Positions 14,867 to 24,636 of a DNA stretch of 44,387 bases are shown here, piece by piece (position 1 is the first letter of the stretch; each line of letters begins with the position of its first letter). The DNA comes from JACJYC01 sp964558465 (lineage in GTDB: Bacteria; Bacteroidota; Bacteroidia; Chitinophagales; Saprospiraceae), in NCBI GenBank assembly GCA_964558465.1, contig CAZLEF010000059.1, positions 1 to 44,387 on the forward strand. The letters run 5' to 3'. Below the pieces are notes generated by a model. The model made no database searches. It was not told where the DNA came from and saw only the letters and a list, made by a program, of their open reading frames with translations. A program made the position numbers and the translations under genes.

Positions 14867-16255
14867 TCACTCCAGCTTACCCAACAAAGCAATAAACCGC
14901 TCATCCGCCCGCAGGGAATTCAAGTCAGGGTCATTATCATATTGATGGCGGGATTTGTAGCCCAGTTGGATGGCATTTTTCAGCGCTCCAAGGGCTTTAT
15001 CCGAATGGTTGACTTTTGCATAGGCGCAGGCAAGGTTGTAGTAGTCGACACCCGTGGGGTTCATCGACACTACTTTTTCATAATACTTTGCCGCTTCCAG
15101 GTCCTTTCCCAAAACGAGCAGGGAAAAAGCAAGGTCGGTATAGGCCCTTTGTGTCATCAACCCGGAACCAATTGCTTTTGCCAGGTGGGCGTCCGCCTCC
15201 ACGGTTTTGTTTTGCGAATAATACAAAATGACGAGCCCGGTCATGGCCTCCATGTTCTCAGGTTGGAGCCTCAGGATCTTTTTATACGTTTTTTCGGCTT
15301 CTTCGTATTTTTTATGGTGGCTGAGTTCATCAGCATAAAAGGATAGTGTAGGGATATCTTCCGGGTATTCCTGTACCAATGATGCCAGCAGTGGAAATGC
15401 TTTCGCCCTGTCCATCCTCATCGTCGCAACCACCTCTCTTCCTTTTGAAAAAGGCAGATTGTGGGCAGGTATGGGCTCGAGATGATTTTTCCAGAATGAA
15501 ATGGTCTCTTTTACAATCTTTCTCGCTTCGTCATTGTCAGAAAATGCGTCGAAGGCATGGGGCATTCCGGAGCCCATTTTGATTGTCCAGGGTGCATTGT
15601 TTTTCAAAACCTCCTCCCACACGTTGTCATAATTTCCTTGCCGGACGTCGCCTTCGGATATGACAAAAAATACCGGCAGGTCTTTCCGGTAGGGCCCCGC
15701 CGGTACCGCGCCATAGTACAGCACCGCTGCCTTGATGCCGGCAAAGGCCTTTTCACCCATCAGGTAGGCGGATCCGTTCCTTACATTGGCGGAGGCTGCG
15801 TACACCCCCAGCCTGTCCGGATCGATATTGAAAACCCCGCCTTTTTTTGCTAAAAACCGGAACACACCCTCCAGTGATTCCTGCACGCGTGTGGCATCGC
15901 AATCCATGGATATGCCGACAAAGCCATGCGCAGCCATCAGTTTTGGCCACGTTGAATAAATGCCCCAGCTTTTTAAGTTCCTTTCTCCGGGGCGATCGCC
16001 AATGGCGTTCAGGAAAATGACGGCGGGGCGTTTTTCGTTGGCCTGCAGCCCGGGCGGCAGGTAAATATCGAGATCAAGACTCGCTTTTTCGTCCTTAAAA
16101 TAGTTGACACCCTGTTTTACGACCACTTTTTCCATATCCGGATGTTCCAGTACAACCCCGAAATTCAGATGGTCGGAAGGAGAAAGTTGATTTGAATTCT
16201 GAGCGGATGCCTGAAGGACGGCAATCAAAGCAAAACAAAAAAGTAAGGTCTTCAT
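14867..16255 (-). CDS. Secreted alpha/beta hydrolase-like protein with TPR domain
   Basis: A 462-aa protein starting at MKTLLFCF, where a signal peptide ends near ASAQ; seven codons upstream another ATG exists. Residues about 40-265 resemble a dienelactone-hydrolase-type alpha/beta fold, with a strand motif RPAVIFLNAIG, an elbow at GVYAASANVRNG and a late GMPHAFDAF that would hold the catalytic His. The usual G-x-S-x-G elbow reads A-A-S-A-N, so activity is uncertain. Residues about 285-455 are TPR-like helical pairs. The 7TM-AraC regulator gene lies 194 bp upstream on the same strand. Confidence 0.75.
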   Translation of the reverse strand: MKTLLFCFALIAVLQASAQNSNQLSPSDHLNFGVVLEHPDMEKVVVKQGVNYFKDEKASLDLDIYLPPGLQANEKRPAVIFLNAIGDRPGERNLKSWGIYSTWPKLMAAHGFVGISMDCDATRVQESLEGVFRFLAKKGGVFNIDPDRLGVYAASANVRNGSAYLMGEKAFAGIKAAVLYYGAVPAGPYRKDLPVFFVISEGDVRQGNYDNVWEEVLKNNAPWTIKMGSGMPHAFDAFSDNDEARKIVKETISFWKNHLEPIPAHNLPFSKGREVVATMRMDRAKAFPLLASLVQEYPEDIPTLSFYADELSHHKKYEEAEKTYKKILRLQPENMEAMTGLVILYYSQNKTVEADAHLAKAIGSGLMTQRAYTDLAFSLLVLGKDLEAAKYYEKVVSMNPTGVDYYNLACAYAKVNHSDKALGALKNAIQLGYKSRHQYDNDPDLNSLRADERFIALLGKLE

Positions 16256-16355
16256 GTCGGTTGTGATTTTTTGCAAAAGTATTCTCCTTCAAAAAGGAAT
16301 ACTACCGATCCGACTGATCCGGGATTATACATCTGTCGATTTGTTGATGTGCGTG

Positions 16356-16372
16356 CCACGCCATAAGCGTGG
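16356..16372. repeat. 17-bp palindrome (copy 5)
   Basis: CCACGC-CATAA-GCGTGG in the gap between the hydrolase-TPR gene and the AraC gene, away from any tRNA. Confidence 0.8.
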
Positions 16373-16449
16373 TTGATTCGAGGACTTGTCCGACCGGCAC
16401 AGGCGGATGCGACGGAAAGCAACAAGGCAAGGATTGCATGGCTGGTCAT

Positions 16450-17613
16450 TTATTTGGTTCCGGCGGCACTATGCACAGCCTTGCGGAACTCGGAGGGGGT
16501 TTGACCGGTCATTTTTTTGAACACGTCGTTAAATACCGAAAGGGAGTTGAATCCGGCGTCGTAGGCGACAGCCGCAATTTTGTGATGTTGGCAGGCGGCC
16601 GATTTCAGCCGTCGTTTGGCTTCTTCCACCCTAAGGCCGTTGATGTAGTCAAAAAAGGAAAGCCCCAACCGTTCGTTCAGTACCTGCGACAAGGTATGCC
16701 GGTTGGTTTTTACCAGAACAGCCAGTTTTTCAATGGTCAGTTCCGGGTCGGTGTAGGTCTTTTTTTCCCGCATCTGGGACTGGAGCGATTCGACAATGCG
16801 CACCGCATCGGTTTCTTTCAGGGTAGAATTGGCATATTTCCGTTCAGGTTGGGGCCTCGGCGGGTCAGAGATGGCTTGCCCGTTGTGTTTTCCGTTCAGT
16901 TTTCCGTTGAGATCAGGAGAAACGGGCAGGAATAAGTAAGGCTGACTGATCGCGCAATAACTGACCCAATAAATAAAAACAGTCAATAATACAAACCCAA
17001 AACGCAATTCAACCAGCCGGGGGTGTGTCCTGTACAGCAACACCAGCAGACAACTAATGACAACGGATACCCACCAGGAATGGAGGATAAACCGCCTCAA
17101 CCATTGCAACCGCATAATTTCCCGTTGTCCTGCGGAGGCAGGGGTACAATGGGCATGCCACATTCGAAGAGCGAGGTAGTGATAACCTATCAGCAAAACC
17201 AACTGAATGGTCAGGCCGCTCCAGCCGTTAAATGTCCCATGAAGCCAGCCTAAAACGGAATAAGGGCCGCTGAATAAATAGGACAGGCAACTCAATACAA
17301 AAGGCAGAAAATGCATCCCATCCAGCCAGGTAAATTTTGCCTGCCGTGAAATGTAATTCCGGGTAAAAAACCAGGCCAACGGGCCATATAACAAAGGAAA
17401 GTGATAACTTAAATTGTAGGCAAGCCGCATATTTTGCATCAACCAGACCTTGTCGGCCACTTTCAGGGCAATCTGTGCGATCATCACCAGAAGGTAGAGC
17501 ATCAAAAAACCGTAACCTTCCCGGTAAGCCTTCTTGCGCAACAACAAAAAACTCAGCAAGGCCCCCTGTATTCCCCCAAGCAAAAGCAAAACGATACTGC
17601 CGTACAAGACCAT
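16450..17613 (-). CDS. Membrane-bound AraC-family regulator
   Basis: A 387-aa protein. Residues 1-235 hold about seven hydrophobic segments, starting LYGSIVLLLLGGIQG and ending near FVLLTVFIYWVSY. Residues about 285-385 form the AraC-type double HTH, with KLAVLVKTNRHTLSQVL and IAAVAYDAGFNSLSVFNDVFKKMTGQTPSEFRK. The 7TM-plus-AraC layout is frequent in Bacteroidota and lets a membrane sensor bind DNA directly. Ligand unknown. The downstream secreted hydrolase-TPR gene is a likely target. Confidence 0.88.
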   Translation of the reverse strand: MVLYGSIVLLLLGGIQGALLSFLLLRKKAYREGYGFLMLYLLVMIAQIALKVADKVWLMQNMRLAYNLSYHFPLLYGPLAWFFTRNYISRQAKFTWLDGMHFLPFVLSCLSYLFSGPYSVLGWLHGTFNGWSGLTIQLVLLIGYHYLALRMWHAHCTPASAGQREIMRLQWLRRFILHSWWVSVVISCLLVLLYRTHPRLVELRFGFVLLTVFIYWVSYCAISQPYLFLPVSPDLNGKLNGKHNGQAISDPPRPQPERKYANSTLKETDAVRIVESLQSQMREKKTYTDPELTIEKLAVLVKTNRHTLSQVLNERLGLSFFDYINGLRVEEAKRRLKSAACQHHKIAAVAYDAGFNSLSVFNDVFKKMTGQTPSEFRKAVHSAAGTK

Positions 17614-17700
17614 TTGCGCTGTTTTTTCTTTAGACTGAAATGATTACCCGGATTGCTCAAAATAAGGACATGCCGGGGTTCGCGGAGTTGCACTTTGCCG

Positions 17701-17801
17701 GTGATCTGGTGACTTGGTGATCTGGTGACTTGGTGATCTGGTGATCTGGTGACTGGGTGATCTGGTGACTTGGCGATCTGGTGACTTGGTGACTGGGTGA
17801 T
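17701..17801 (+). repeat. 8-bp tandem array GTGATCTG/GTGACTTG
   Basis: About twelve 8-bp units, mainly alternating GTGATCTG and GTGACTTG with a few variants, fill the gap between ppsA (ends 17871) and the AraC gene (starts 17613). There are no spacers, so it is not a CRISPR. It may be a slippage-prone intergenic array. Confidence 0.85.
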
Positions 17802-17870
17802 GGACGAACTGCTGAACGGAAAGGTCGTTATTCCACAGCCGTCTAAATGCAGAAGCATTCCGTAAATGCA

Positions 17871-20267
17871 TTACTTGGGTTTCAGTTTTTTTTCAGCTTT
17901 CAAAATGTTTTCGATCCCCTTCAGCAAAGCATCCGGGTTGAAGGAAATGCTGTCGATGCCTTCCTCCACCAGGAATTGAGCATATTCGGGGTAGTCGCTG
18001 GGGGCCTGTCCGCACAAGCCGGTTTTAGTATGTGTTTTTTTGGCTTTTTTTAAGGTCATCCTGATCAGATCCATCACGGCGGGGTCGAATGGACTGAAGA
18101 TCTCCTGCAGCAGTTCGCTGTCCCGGTCGGCGCCGAGGGTCAGTTGGGTGAGGTCGTTTGAGCCGATGGAAAAACCGTCGAAGTGGCGGGCAAATTCTTC
18201 TGCCAGAAGAGCGTTGCTGGGGATCTCGACCATGACGTAGAGTTCCAATCCGTTTTCGCCACGGCGCAGTCCGCAGTTTTCCATGATCTTGACGACCTGC
18301 ACGCCTTCCGCCACCGTGCGGCAGAAGGGAATCATCAGCTTGACGTTGTGCAGGCCCATATCGTCGCGCACCAGTTTCATCGCCCGGCACTCCAGTTCAA
18401 ACCCTTCCCGGTAGAGCGGATGGTAATACCGGGATGCGCCCCGGAAGCCGATCATAGGGTTTTCTTCTTTTGGTTCAAACTGTTTGCCGCCGGTCAGGTT
18501 GGCGTACTCATTGGTTTTGAAATCGCTCATGCGCACAATGACGTCTTTGGGATAAAAGGCGGCGGCGATGGTAGCGGTGGCTTCAGCCAGTTTTTGCACA
18601 AAAAACGCTTCTTTGTCCGGAAAATGGCGGGTTGCCTGTTCGATCCGGGTTTTGTCGGCGGGGTCGGTGATCCGATCAAAGTTTTTGAGCGCCATAGGGT
18701 GAATGCCGATGGCGTTGGAGATAATGAATTCCATCCGCATCAGCCCTACCCCATCGTTGGGCAACGCTGCCAGGCGGAATGCCTGTTCCGGGTCGCCGAG
18801 GATGAGCATGGCTTTGGTTTTTGTGCGGGTGAAGGAGGCGAGGTCGAACGATTTTTCGGTCCACTCGAGTTGGCCTTCGTACACGTAGCCGGTGTCTCCC
18901 TCGGCGGTGGAAACGGTCACGATCTGCCCTTCCGAAATATTTTTGGTAGCGTTCAGCGCCCCTACAACGGCCACGGCGCCCAGTTCGCGGGCCACGATAG
19001 CGGCATGGCTGGTGCGGCCGCCCTGGTCGGTGACGATGGCGGCGGCTTTTTTCAGGATCGGGTCCCAGTCCGGGTTGGTCCGTTCGGTGACGACAATTTC
19101 GCCGGCCTGCAGTTTGTCGGCTTCGGCAGGCGAGCGCAGCAGGCGGGCGGCGCCGGAAATGATGCGGCTGCCCAGGCCGATGCCCTGGCAAAGTACGTTG
19201 CCTTTGGTTTTCAGAGTGTATTCGACAAATTGACGTCCTTTTCGCCGGCTATGCGCCGTTTCGGGCCGGGCCTGGACAATAAAAAGCTGACCGCTGAGGC
19301 CGTCTTTTGCCCATTCTATGTCCATCGGCCCGTTGTAATGTTTTTCGATGATAACCGCCCATTTTGCGAGCGTTTCCACTTCGGTGTCCGACAGCACCCA
19401 TTCCTCCTGTTTGGTCGGGATGGTCAGCCGGTTGACGACGGAGCGGCCAAAGGTTTTGGCGCTGCCTTCATCGGCGTAGGTCATTGTCCATTGTTTACTG
19501 CCGAGCCGGCGGTGGATGATGGCTTTTTTGCCCATTGCCAGCGTGGGCTTGAAGACAAAATATTCGTCCGGGTTGACCGTGCCCTGTACGATGTTTTCCC
19601 CCAGCCCCCAGGTAGCCGCAATATGGATGGCATTTTCAAACCCGCTGTCCGGGTCGATGGTGAACAGGACACCCGACCCGGCCAGGTCGGAACGGACCAT
19701 CAACTGTACACCGACCGACAAGGCAACCTGCATATGTTCGAAGCCGTTGTCGTGCCGGTATTTGATGGCCCTGTCGGTAAAAAGTGAGGCAAAACAATGC
19801 TGGCAAGCGACCAACAGGTTGGCAAAACCCCGGACGTTGAGGTAACTTTCCTGCTGGCCGGCAAAACTGGCCGTCGGCAGGTCTTCGGCAGTTGCGCTGC
19901 TCCGGACGGCAAAAGAGATGCCCTGTCCGTATTTTTTCTGTAAAAAATCATAACCTTCCTGAAGGGCTGCGACCAGGGCTGCTGGCATTTTAGCGTCCAG
20001 CAAAAGCTGCCGTGCCTGTGTGCCGACGTCGGGCAGGTTGTGAAAATCAGCCGTGTCGAGGGCGGCTAAAATCCCTGCGAGCCGGTCGCGGAGGTTGTTT
20101 TCATCCAGAAACAGCCAGTAAGCGCCGGAAGTCGTGGCAAAACCGTCGGGCACCGCGATGCCCCTGGGTTGGAGTTCCCGGATCATTTCGCCAAGCGAGG
20201 CGTTTTTGCCGCCTACTTTGCCGATGTCTTTGAGGGTGGTTTCTGAAAAAAATTGAAGGAGTTTCAT
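17871..20267 (-). CDS. ppsA: Phosphoenolpyruvate synthase
   Basis: A 798-aa enzyme (E. coli PpsA has 792) that makes PEP from pyruvate and ATP, releasing AMP and phosphate, as the entry to gluconeogenesis. The N-terminal ATP-grasp domain begins with VGGKNASLGEM (18-28) and includes FAVRSSATAEDLPTASFAG. The phosphohistidine domain has GGRTSHAAIVARE with H421, the same number as in E. coli. The C-terminal TIM barrel ends with the catalytic GLCGQAPSD motif (C752). It stands alone, with about 100 bp to the efflux genes upstream. All key residues are present. Confidence 0.95.
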   Translation of the reverse strand: MKLLQFFSETTLKDIGKVGGKNASLGEMIRELQPRGIAVPDGFATTSGAYWLFLDENNLRDRLAGILAALDTADFHNLPDVGTQARQLLLDAKMPAALVAALQEGYDFLQKKYGQGISFAVRSSATAEDLPTASFAGQQESYLNVRGFANLLVACQHCFASLFTDRAIKYRHDNGFEHMQVALSVGVQLMVRSDLAGSGVLFTIDPDSGFENAIHIAATWGLGENIVQGTVNPDEYFVFKPTLAMGKKAIIHRRLGSKQWTMTYADEGSAKTFGRSVVNRLTIPTKQEEWVLSDTEVETLAKWAVIIEKHYNGPMDIEWAKDGLSGQLFIVQARPETAHSRRKGRQFVEYTLKTKGNVLCQGIGLGSRIISGAARLLRSPAEADKLQAGEIVVTERTNPDWDPILKKAAAIVTDQGGRTSHAAIVARELGAVAVVGALNATKNISEGQIVTVSTAEGDTGYVYEGQLEWTEKSFDLASFTRTKTKAMLILGDPEQAFRLAALPNDGVGLMRMEFIISNAIGIHPMALKNFDRITDPADKTRIEQATRHFPDKEAFFVQKLAEATATIAAAFYPKDVIVRMSDFKTNEYANLTGGKQFEPKEENPMIGFRGASRYYHPLYREGFELECRAMKLVRDDMGLHNVKLMIPFCRTVAEGVQVVKIMENCGLRRGENGLELYVMVEIPSNALLAEEFARHFDGFSIGSNDLTQLTLGADRDSELLQEIFSPFDPAVMDLIRMTLKKAKKTHTKTGLCGQAPSDYPEYAQFLVEEGIDSISFNPDALLKGIENILKAEKKLKPK

Positions 20268-20373
20268 GTTGCAGCGTTTTACCTTGAGGAGGATTATTCT
20301 GCAAGTTGCTGATTTTTATTATAGATTTTGATCATATCGGTCACAAGCGGGGGTGATATTGGTCACCTGTTCC

Positions 20374-21498
20374 TTATTCTTTTTCAACATTTACTTTCAC
20401 AGGGGATTCCGGTTTTATTTCCTCGCTGCCCCGGGTTAGCAGGATGTCGCCTTCGTTTAAATCGCCGAAGATTTCAATGCCTTCGTTCAGGGAGATGCCC
20501 GGTCGCACATCCACCCATTCCGCCTGGCCGTTTTGAATACGGACGACAAATTTTCTTTCCAGGGTAGTAACAACCGCTGTAAATGGCACGACAAAAGAAG
20601 CGGCAGCACGGTTGAGGGTCAACTGAGCGACCGTGTACATCCCTGGTTTGTGAGATCCGGCATGGTTATCAAAAGTATACTCCCAGATTTCGGTGCGGGT
20701 TGTTGGATCGATACTGCCGGATTTGCGGGACAATTCCGCTTCAAAAGTGCGGTTGATAACTGCGTCTGAGGAAAAAGTCAATTGGCGCCCGGAAGGGACA
20801 CTGTTTACATACGTTTCCGGTACGGGGACTTTAAGGCGGAGCCGGTCGGTATTTTCAAGTATAAATAACACATTGTTGCCGGATCCGTTGCCCACCAGGT
20901 CGCCTGGGTCCACCGAGCGTTTGGTGATGATCCCGGAAAACGGAGCGCGAATAATCAGATAATCCTGCAACTGTTTGTAAATCTGCGCCATAGCCATAAC
21001 AGAGACCAATAGGGCGCTATCTGCCAGCATTTGGTTTTTTGCGGTGAACCATTCACCGGTTGCGATCACGCCTTCTGATTTGGATGCTTCGTTGAGGCGA
21101 TTGTATTTGTCCTGGCTTCCCAGGTAACGCGCTTTGGTTTCCTGTACTTTGGCGGCAGCTTCAGCATAGCGGGCAGCGGACTCCGGCGCATCGAGGATGG
21201 CCAGGATTGATCCGGTTTTAACCCGGTCACCGATGTCCACATTAATCTTTTGTACAAAGGCCTGCACTCTGGCGCTGATTTCAGCTTTCTCATATGGCAG
21301 CAGTTCGGCGGGGATTTTCAAGGTTTTACCGACTTCCTGCATTTTCAAGGTGAATGCCTGCCTGGTTTCGTCAGTTATGGTGGCCTCAGGTTCCGGGTTA
21401 CGGGCGGAACATCCCATGATGAAAGCTGCCAGGAAGACAGCCATCAAGTTAGAGCCGGCGGAATTTCCCATCATTACCATGCTTTTAATTTTGGTCAA
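20374..21498 (-). CDS. RND efflux periplasmic adaptor (MFP), lipoprotein
   Basis: A 374-aa adaptor that links the inner-membrane pump to the outer-membrane channel. The N-terminus has a lipoprotein signal ending FIMGC. The biotinyl-lipoyl half-motif AFVQKINVDIGDRVKTGSIL is followed by a helical hairpin with AKVQETKARYLGSQDKY, and the second half AFSGIITKRSVDPGDLVG. Beta-barrel and membrane-proximal domains complete it. Several nearby Met codons are possible starts; the first one overlaps the pump gene by 14 bp, which suits translational coupling. It is last in the operon TolC-RND-MFP. Substrate unknown. Confidence 0.9.
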   Translation of the reverse strand: MTKIKSMVMMGNSAGSNLMAVFLAAFIMGCSARNPEPEATITDETRQAFTLKMQEVGKTLKIPAELLPYEKAEISARVQAFVQKINVDIGDRVKTGSILAILDAPESAARYAEAAAKVQETKARYLGSQDKYNRLNEASKSEGVIATGEWFTAKNQMLADSALLVSVMAMAQIYKQLQDYLIIRAPFSGIITKRSVDPGDLVGNGSGNNVLFILENTDRLRLKVPVPETYVNSVPSGRQLTFSSDAVINRTFEAELSRKSGSIDPTTRTEIWEYTFDNHAGSHKPGMYTVAQLTLNRAAASFVVPFTAVVTTLERKFVVRIQNGQAEWVDVRPGISLNEGIEIFGDLNEGDILLTRGSEEIKPESPVKVNVEKE

Positions 21499-24400
21499 AA
21501 TATTTGCTTTCCTGGTCGTCGGGATTCAAAGAGACGCTTTGGAAAGTGCGTTTTCCGATCAACCACTTGTAGATCAAAGGAAGAAAAAGCAAGGTGCTCA
21601 ACATCGAGAAAAGCAACCCGCCAATTACAGCGACGCCTAAAGGGGCGATCTGATCGCCGCCTTCTCCCAAGCCCAGCGACAACGGGATCATGCCGGCGAT
21701 CATGGCAAAACTGGTCATCAAAATCGGCCGAACCCGGTTAAAGGCTGCCAGAACGTGGGGGTCGTTATCGCCTGCCTTGCGATGCTCTTCGGCGTTCGTC
21801 ATATACAAAATTGCATTGGCAACAGCTACGCCGACTGCCATGATGGCCCCCATATAGGATTGGATGTTGAGCGTATGCCCTGCCATCAACAGCAGCCATA
21901 AAGATCCGGCGATCACTGCAGGAATAATGGAAATCGTGGTCAAAGCGGCGCCAAAAGACTGAAAATTGGCCGCCAGCATCAGGAAAATCACGGCAACGGC
22001 AATCAGAAGCCCCAACTGCAACTCATCGATTGTCTGATCCAATAATTCGACTTGTCCTCTTCTCAAAATGTTTACCCCGGCAGGCAATTGCCCCAACCCG
22101 GCAATGGCCTGATCCAAAGCGAGAACAGCGCTGCCGAGGTCTTGCCCGTGGATATTAGCCGTCACAGTAATGAAGCGCTGTTGGTTCAGCCGGTCGTATT
22201 CACCGGGCGCTGCGACCTTGCTCCAGGAAGCGACTTCTCCCAGGAAAATTTTTTTATCTGCTGTGTTTGCCACCGGGATCATTTCCACTTCTTCCGGGTT
22301 GTTCATTTGATACTGTGGATATTCCACCTGGATCTGATAGGCGGTTCCTGTGCTGTTATCCAGCCAGTAATTGGGTTGGGTAAACCGACTGGAGGAAGTA
22401 GCGGCAACCGTTGATCTGGCAATTTCGTTCACGGTAAGCCCCAGTTGACCGCTTTTGACCCGGTCCAGGGATAATTTCAGGACCGGGTTGTCCAGCGGCG
22501 TGGCGATTTGAACGTCCCTGAGGAAATCAAAGCTCTTCAGCCTTTTTTCGAGCCGGGTTGCAACTTCTTTGCCGAGATCAAGATTGCGGCTGACTATTGC
22601 AATTTCGAGTGGATTAGAGGAACCGAGATTGAGAACTTGTTCCACCAGGTCGCCCGGCTCAAAAGAGAGTGTGGCATCCGGCAGTCGTATTTTGCTCTGG
22701 TTTCGCAGTTCTTCTTTGAATTGTTCGATCGGAAAGCCGGCTTCTTTGTCGAGATTTATTTTAATGACCGCTTCGTGCGGGCCGCTTGTCCAAAGATGAA
22801 TCAGGTTGACCGGGTAACTGGACGGCTGGGTGCCTATGAAAGCTGAACTGATTTCCAGATTGCCTTTGCCAACCATTTCTTCGGCGATGGAAAGCAGTTT
22901 CAGGGTAGCTGCTTCCGTACGTTCGATCCGGGTACCCGTTTTTAAACGCAGTCGAACCTGGGCCTGTCCGGCGTCCGCTTTTGGAAATATCTCCAAACCG
23001 ACCGCATAAATACAAACCGCCAAAACAGCGCCGATGATCAAAAAGTAGAAAGCGGAAATCCAGCGATACCAGGAAGAAAGCCGGTTGATAAAAATGCCAT
23101 ACCGACGCCGAAATTTATTGAACCCGCCTGGTTCAATTCCCTCTTCCTTTATCTTTTTCAAATGTTTCAGCAACCAGACGGCCAGCACGGGTACCAGGGT
23201 CATGGCCAGCAGGAAAGACGCAATCATAGAAAATCCCACTGAAAGCGACATCGGCAGGAACATGGCCCGAGGGATTCCGGACATAAACAAAGCAGGTGCA
23301 AATACGGCCAGAATACTAAAAAGGATCAATAAAAGCGGAAAAGTGATCTCCTTGCAAGCATCAAGGATCGCTCGGGCTTTGGGTTTGCCTTTTTCCAGAT
23401 GTTGGTGAATGTTTTCAATGGTCACGGTCGCCTGGTCCACCAGGATACCGACCGAAAGCGCCAGGCCGCCGAGGGTCATGATGTTGATGGTTTGCCCTGC
23501 CAAACTCAGGCAAATCAGGCTGCTCAGCAGGGCTATCGGAATGGTCAGTACGACAATGAAAGCGCCGCGCACATCGCGCAGAAAGAGCAATACCATCAGG
23601 CCGGTGAACAGCGCCCCCAACAACCCTTCAAAAAGCACGCTTCGCAAAGAGTTGATCACATACCCCGATTGGTCGAATTCATAGGAAACCCTGATGTCCT
23701 GGGGAATGGCGGACTGCATGTCTGGTAAAGCCGCCTTTACCCGCTGTACGACATCCCAGGTAGATGCGTCGGCTCTTTTGGTAACCGGAATATAAACCGA
23801 ACGCTTTCCGTTGACAAGCGCGTATCCTGTGGTGACATCCGCTCCCAACTCTATATTGGCAATGTCTTTTAAATAAACCGAAGGCCCGGGACCCGGTTTA
23901 AGCGGAATATTTTCCAATTCCCGGATATTTTCAACAACTGTATTTTGAGGGGTGATCAAAATTTCATCTCCGACCCTGAGATTGCCCGCCGGCGTAATGG
24001 TATTTGCGTTACTCAATGCTTGCACGATCTGGTCGGGGGTATAGTTGTAATTTCGGATCTTCTCCGGGTTTATTTTAATGATTACCGTTTTTTGATTGCC
24101 GCCAAAGGGCGGTGGCGCCGACACGCCCGGCAGTGTAGAAAACATGGGGCGCACCCTGAAAAGCGCAAGGTCGGAAATTTCACTCAGGGTCCTGGTTTCT
24201 GACGAGAAAACAAGTTGACCGACCGGAACGCTTCCCGCATCGAAACGGGTGATAAAAGGCGGTACGGTCCCTGGCGGCATAAAAGCTCTGGAGCGATTCA
24301 CATACCCTACCACCTCTGCCATAGCCTGACTCATATCCGCGTTTTCCTGGAAGATGATTTTGATAATGGCGGCGCCCTGGATCGACCTGGACTCTACGGC

Positions 24401-24634
24401 TTTAATCCCTGTGACATACAAAAAATGGTATTCGTAGTAAGAGGTGATAAATCCCTCCATCTGTTCCGGGGAAAGGCCGCCGTAGGGCTGCGCCACATAA
24501 ATGGTGGGTAGCCCCAACGTTGGGAAAATATCAATCTTCATATTTCTGACGGCCAGCACTGAGAAAAACAGAATGGCTAAAACCGCTACAGCAACCGTGA
24601 CCGGTTTCCTTAAGGCGCTTTCCAGGAAGCTCAT
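21485..24634 (-). CDS. RND efflux pump permease (AcrB-like)
   Basis: This 1049-aa inner-membrane proton-driven pump has the usual length and two-fold RND layout: one helix near residues 10-30, a large periplasmic loop, a block of helices, and the repeat of both. The helix-4 motif reads GILVDQATVTIENI, with one Asp where AcrB has two (D407-D408). An IFPKADAGQ motif opens the second half. It is separated by 2 bp from the TolC gene and overlaps the adaptor gene, so the three form one operon. The exported compound cannot be told from the sequence. Confidence 0.93.
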   Translation of the reverse strand: MSFLESALRKPVTVAVAVLAILFFSVLAVRNMKIDIFPTLGLPTIYVAQPYGGLSPEQMEGFITSYYEYHFLYVTGIKAVESRSIQGAAIIKIIFQENADMSQAMAEVVGYVNRSRAFMPPGTVPPFITRFDAGSVPVGQLVFSSETRTLSEISDLALFRVRPMFSTLPGVSAPPPFGGNQKTVIIKINPEKIRNYNYTPDQIVQALSNANTITPAGNLRVGDEILITPQNTVVENIRELENIPLKPGPGPSVYLKDIANIELGADVTTGYALVNGKRSVYIPVTKRADASTWDVVQRVKAALPDMQSAIPQDIRVSYEFDQSGYVINSLRSVLFEGLLGALFTGLMVLLFLRDVRGAFIVVLTIPIALLSSLICLSLAGQTINIMTLGGLALSVGILVDQATVTIENIHQHLEKGKPKARAILDACKEITFPLLLILFSILAVFAPALFMSGIPRAMFLPMSLSVGFSMIASFLLAMTLVPVLAVWLLKHLKKIKEEGIEPGGFNKFRRRYGIFINRLSSWYRWISAFYFLIIGAVLAVCIYAVGLEIFPKADAGQAQVRLRLKTGTRIERTEAATLKLLSIAEEMVGKGNLEISSAFIGTQPSSYPVNLIHLWTSGPHEAVIKINLDKEAGFPIEQFKEELRNQSKIRLPDATLSFEPGDLVEQVLNLGSSNPLEIAIVSRNLDLGKEVATRLEKRLKSFDFLRDVQIATPLDNPVLKLSLDRVKSGQLGLTVNEIARSTVAATSSSRFTQPNYWLDNSTGTAYQIQVEYPQYQMNNPEEVEMIPVANTADKKIFLGEVASWSKVAAPGEYDRLNQQRFITVTANIHGQDLGSAVLALDQAIAGLGQLPAGVNILRRGQVELLDQTIDELQLGLLIAVAVIFLMLAANFQSFGAALTTISIIPAVIAGSLWLLLMAGHTLNIQSYMGAIMAVGVAVANAILYMTNAEEHRKAGDNDPHVLAAFNRVRPILMTSFAMIAGMIPLSLGLGEGGDQIAPLGVAVIGGLLFSMLSTLLFLPLIYKWLIGKRTFQSVSLNPDDQESKYFDQN

Positions 24635-24636
24635 AG

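Noticed and set aside
17701..17801. CRISPR-like array
   Set aside because: Units of 8 bp follow directly on each other with no spacers and no cas gene is nearby.
18183..19787. Plus-strand open frame of 534 codons
   Set aside because: It is exactly antisense to ppsA, whose catalytic motifs are intact; GC-rich antisense frames often stay open.
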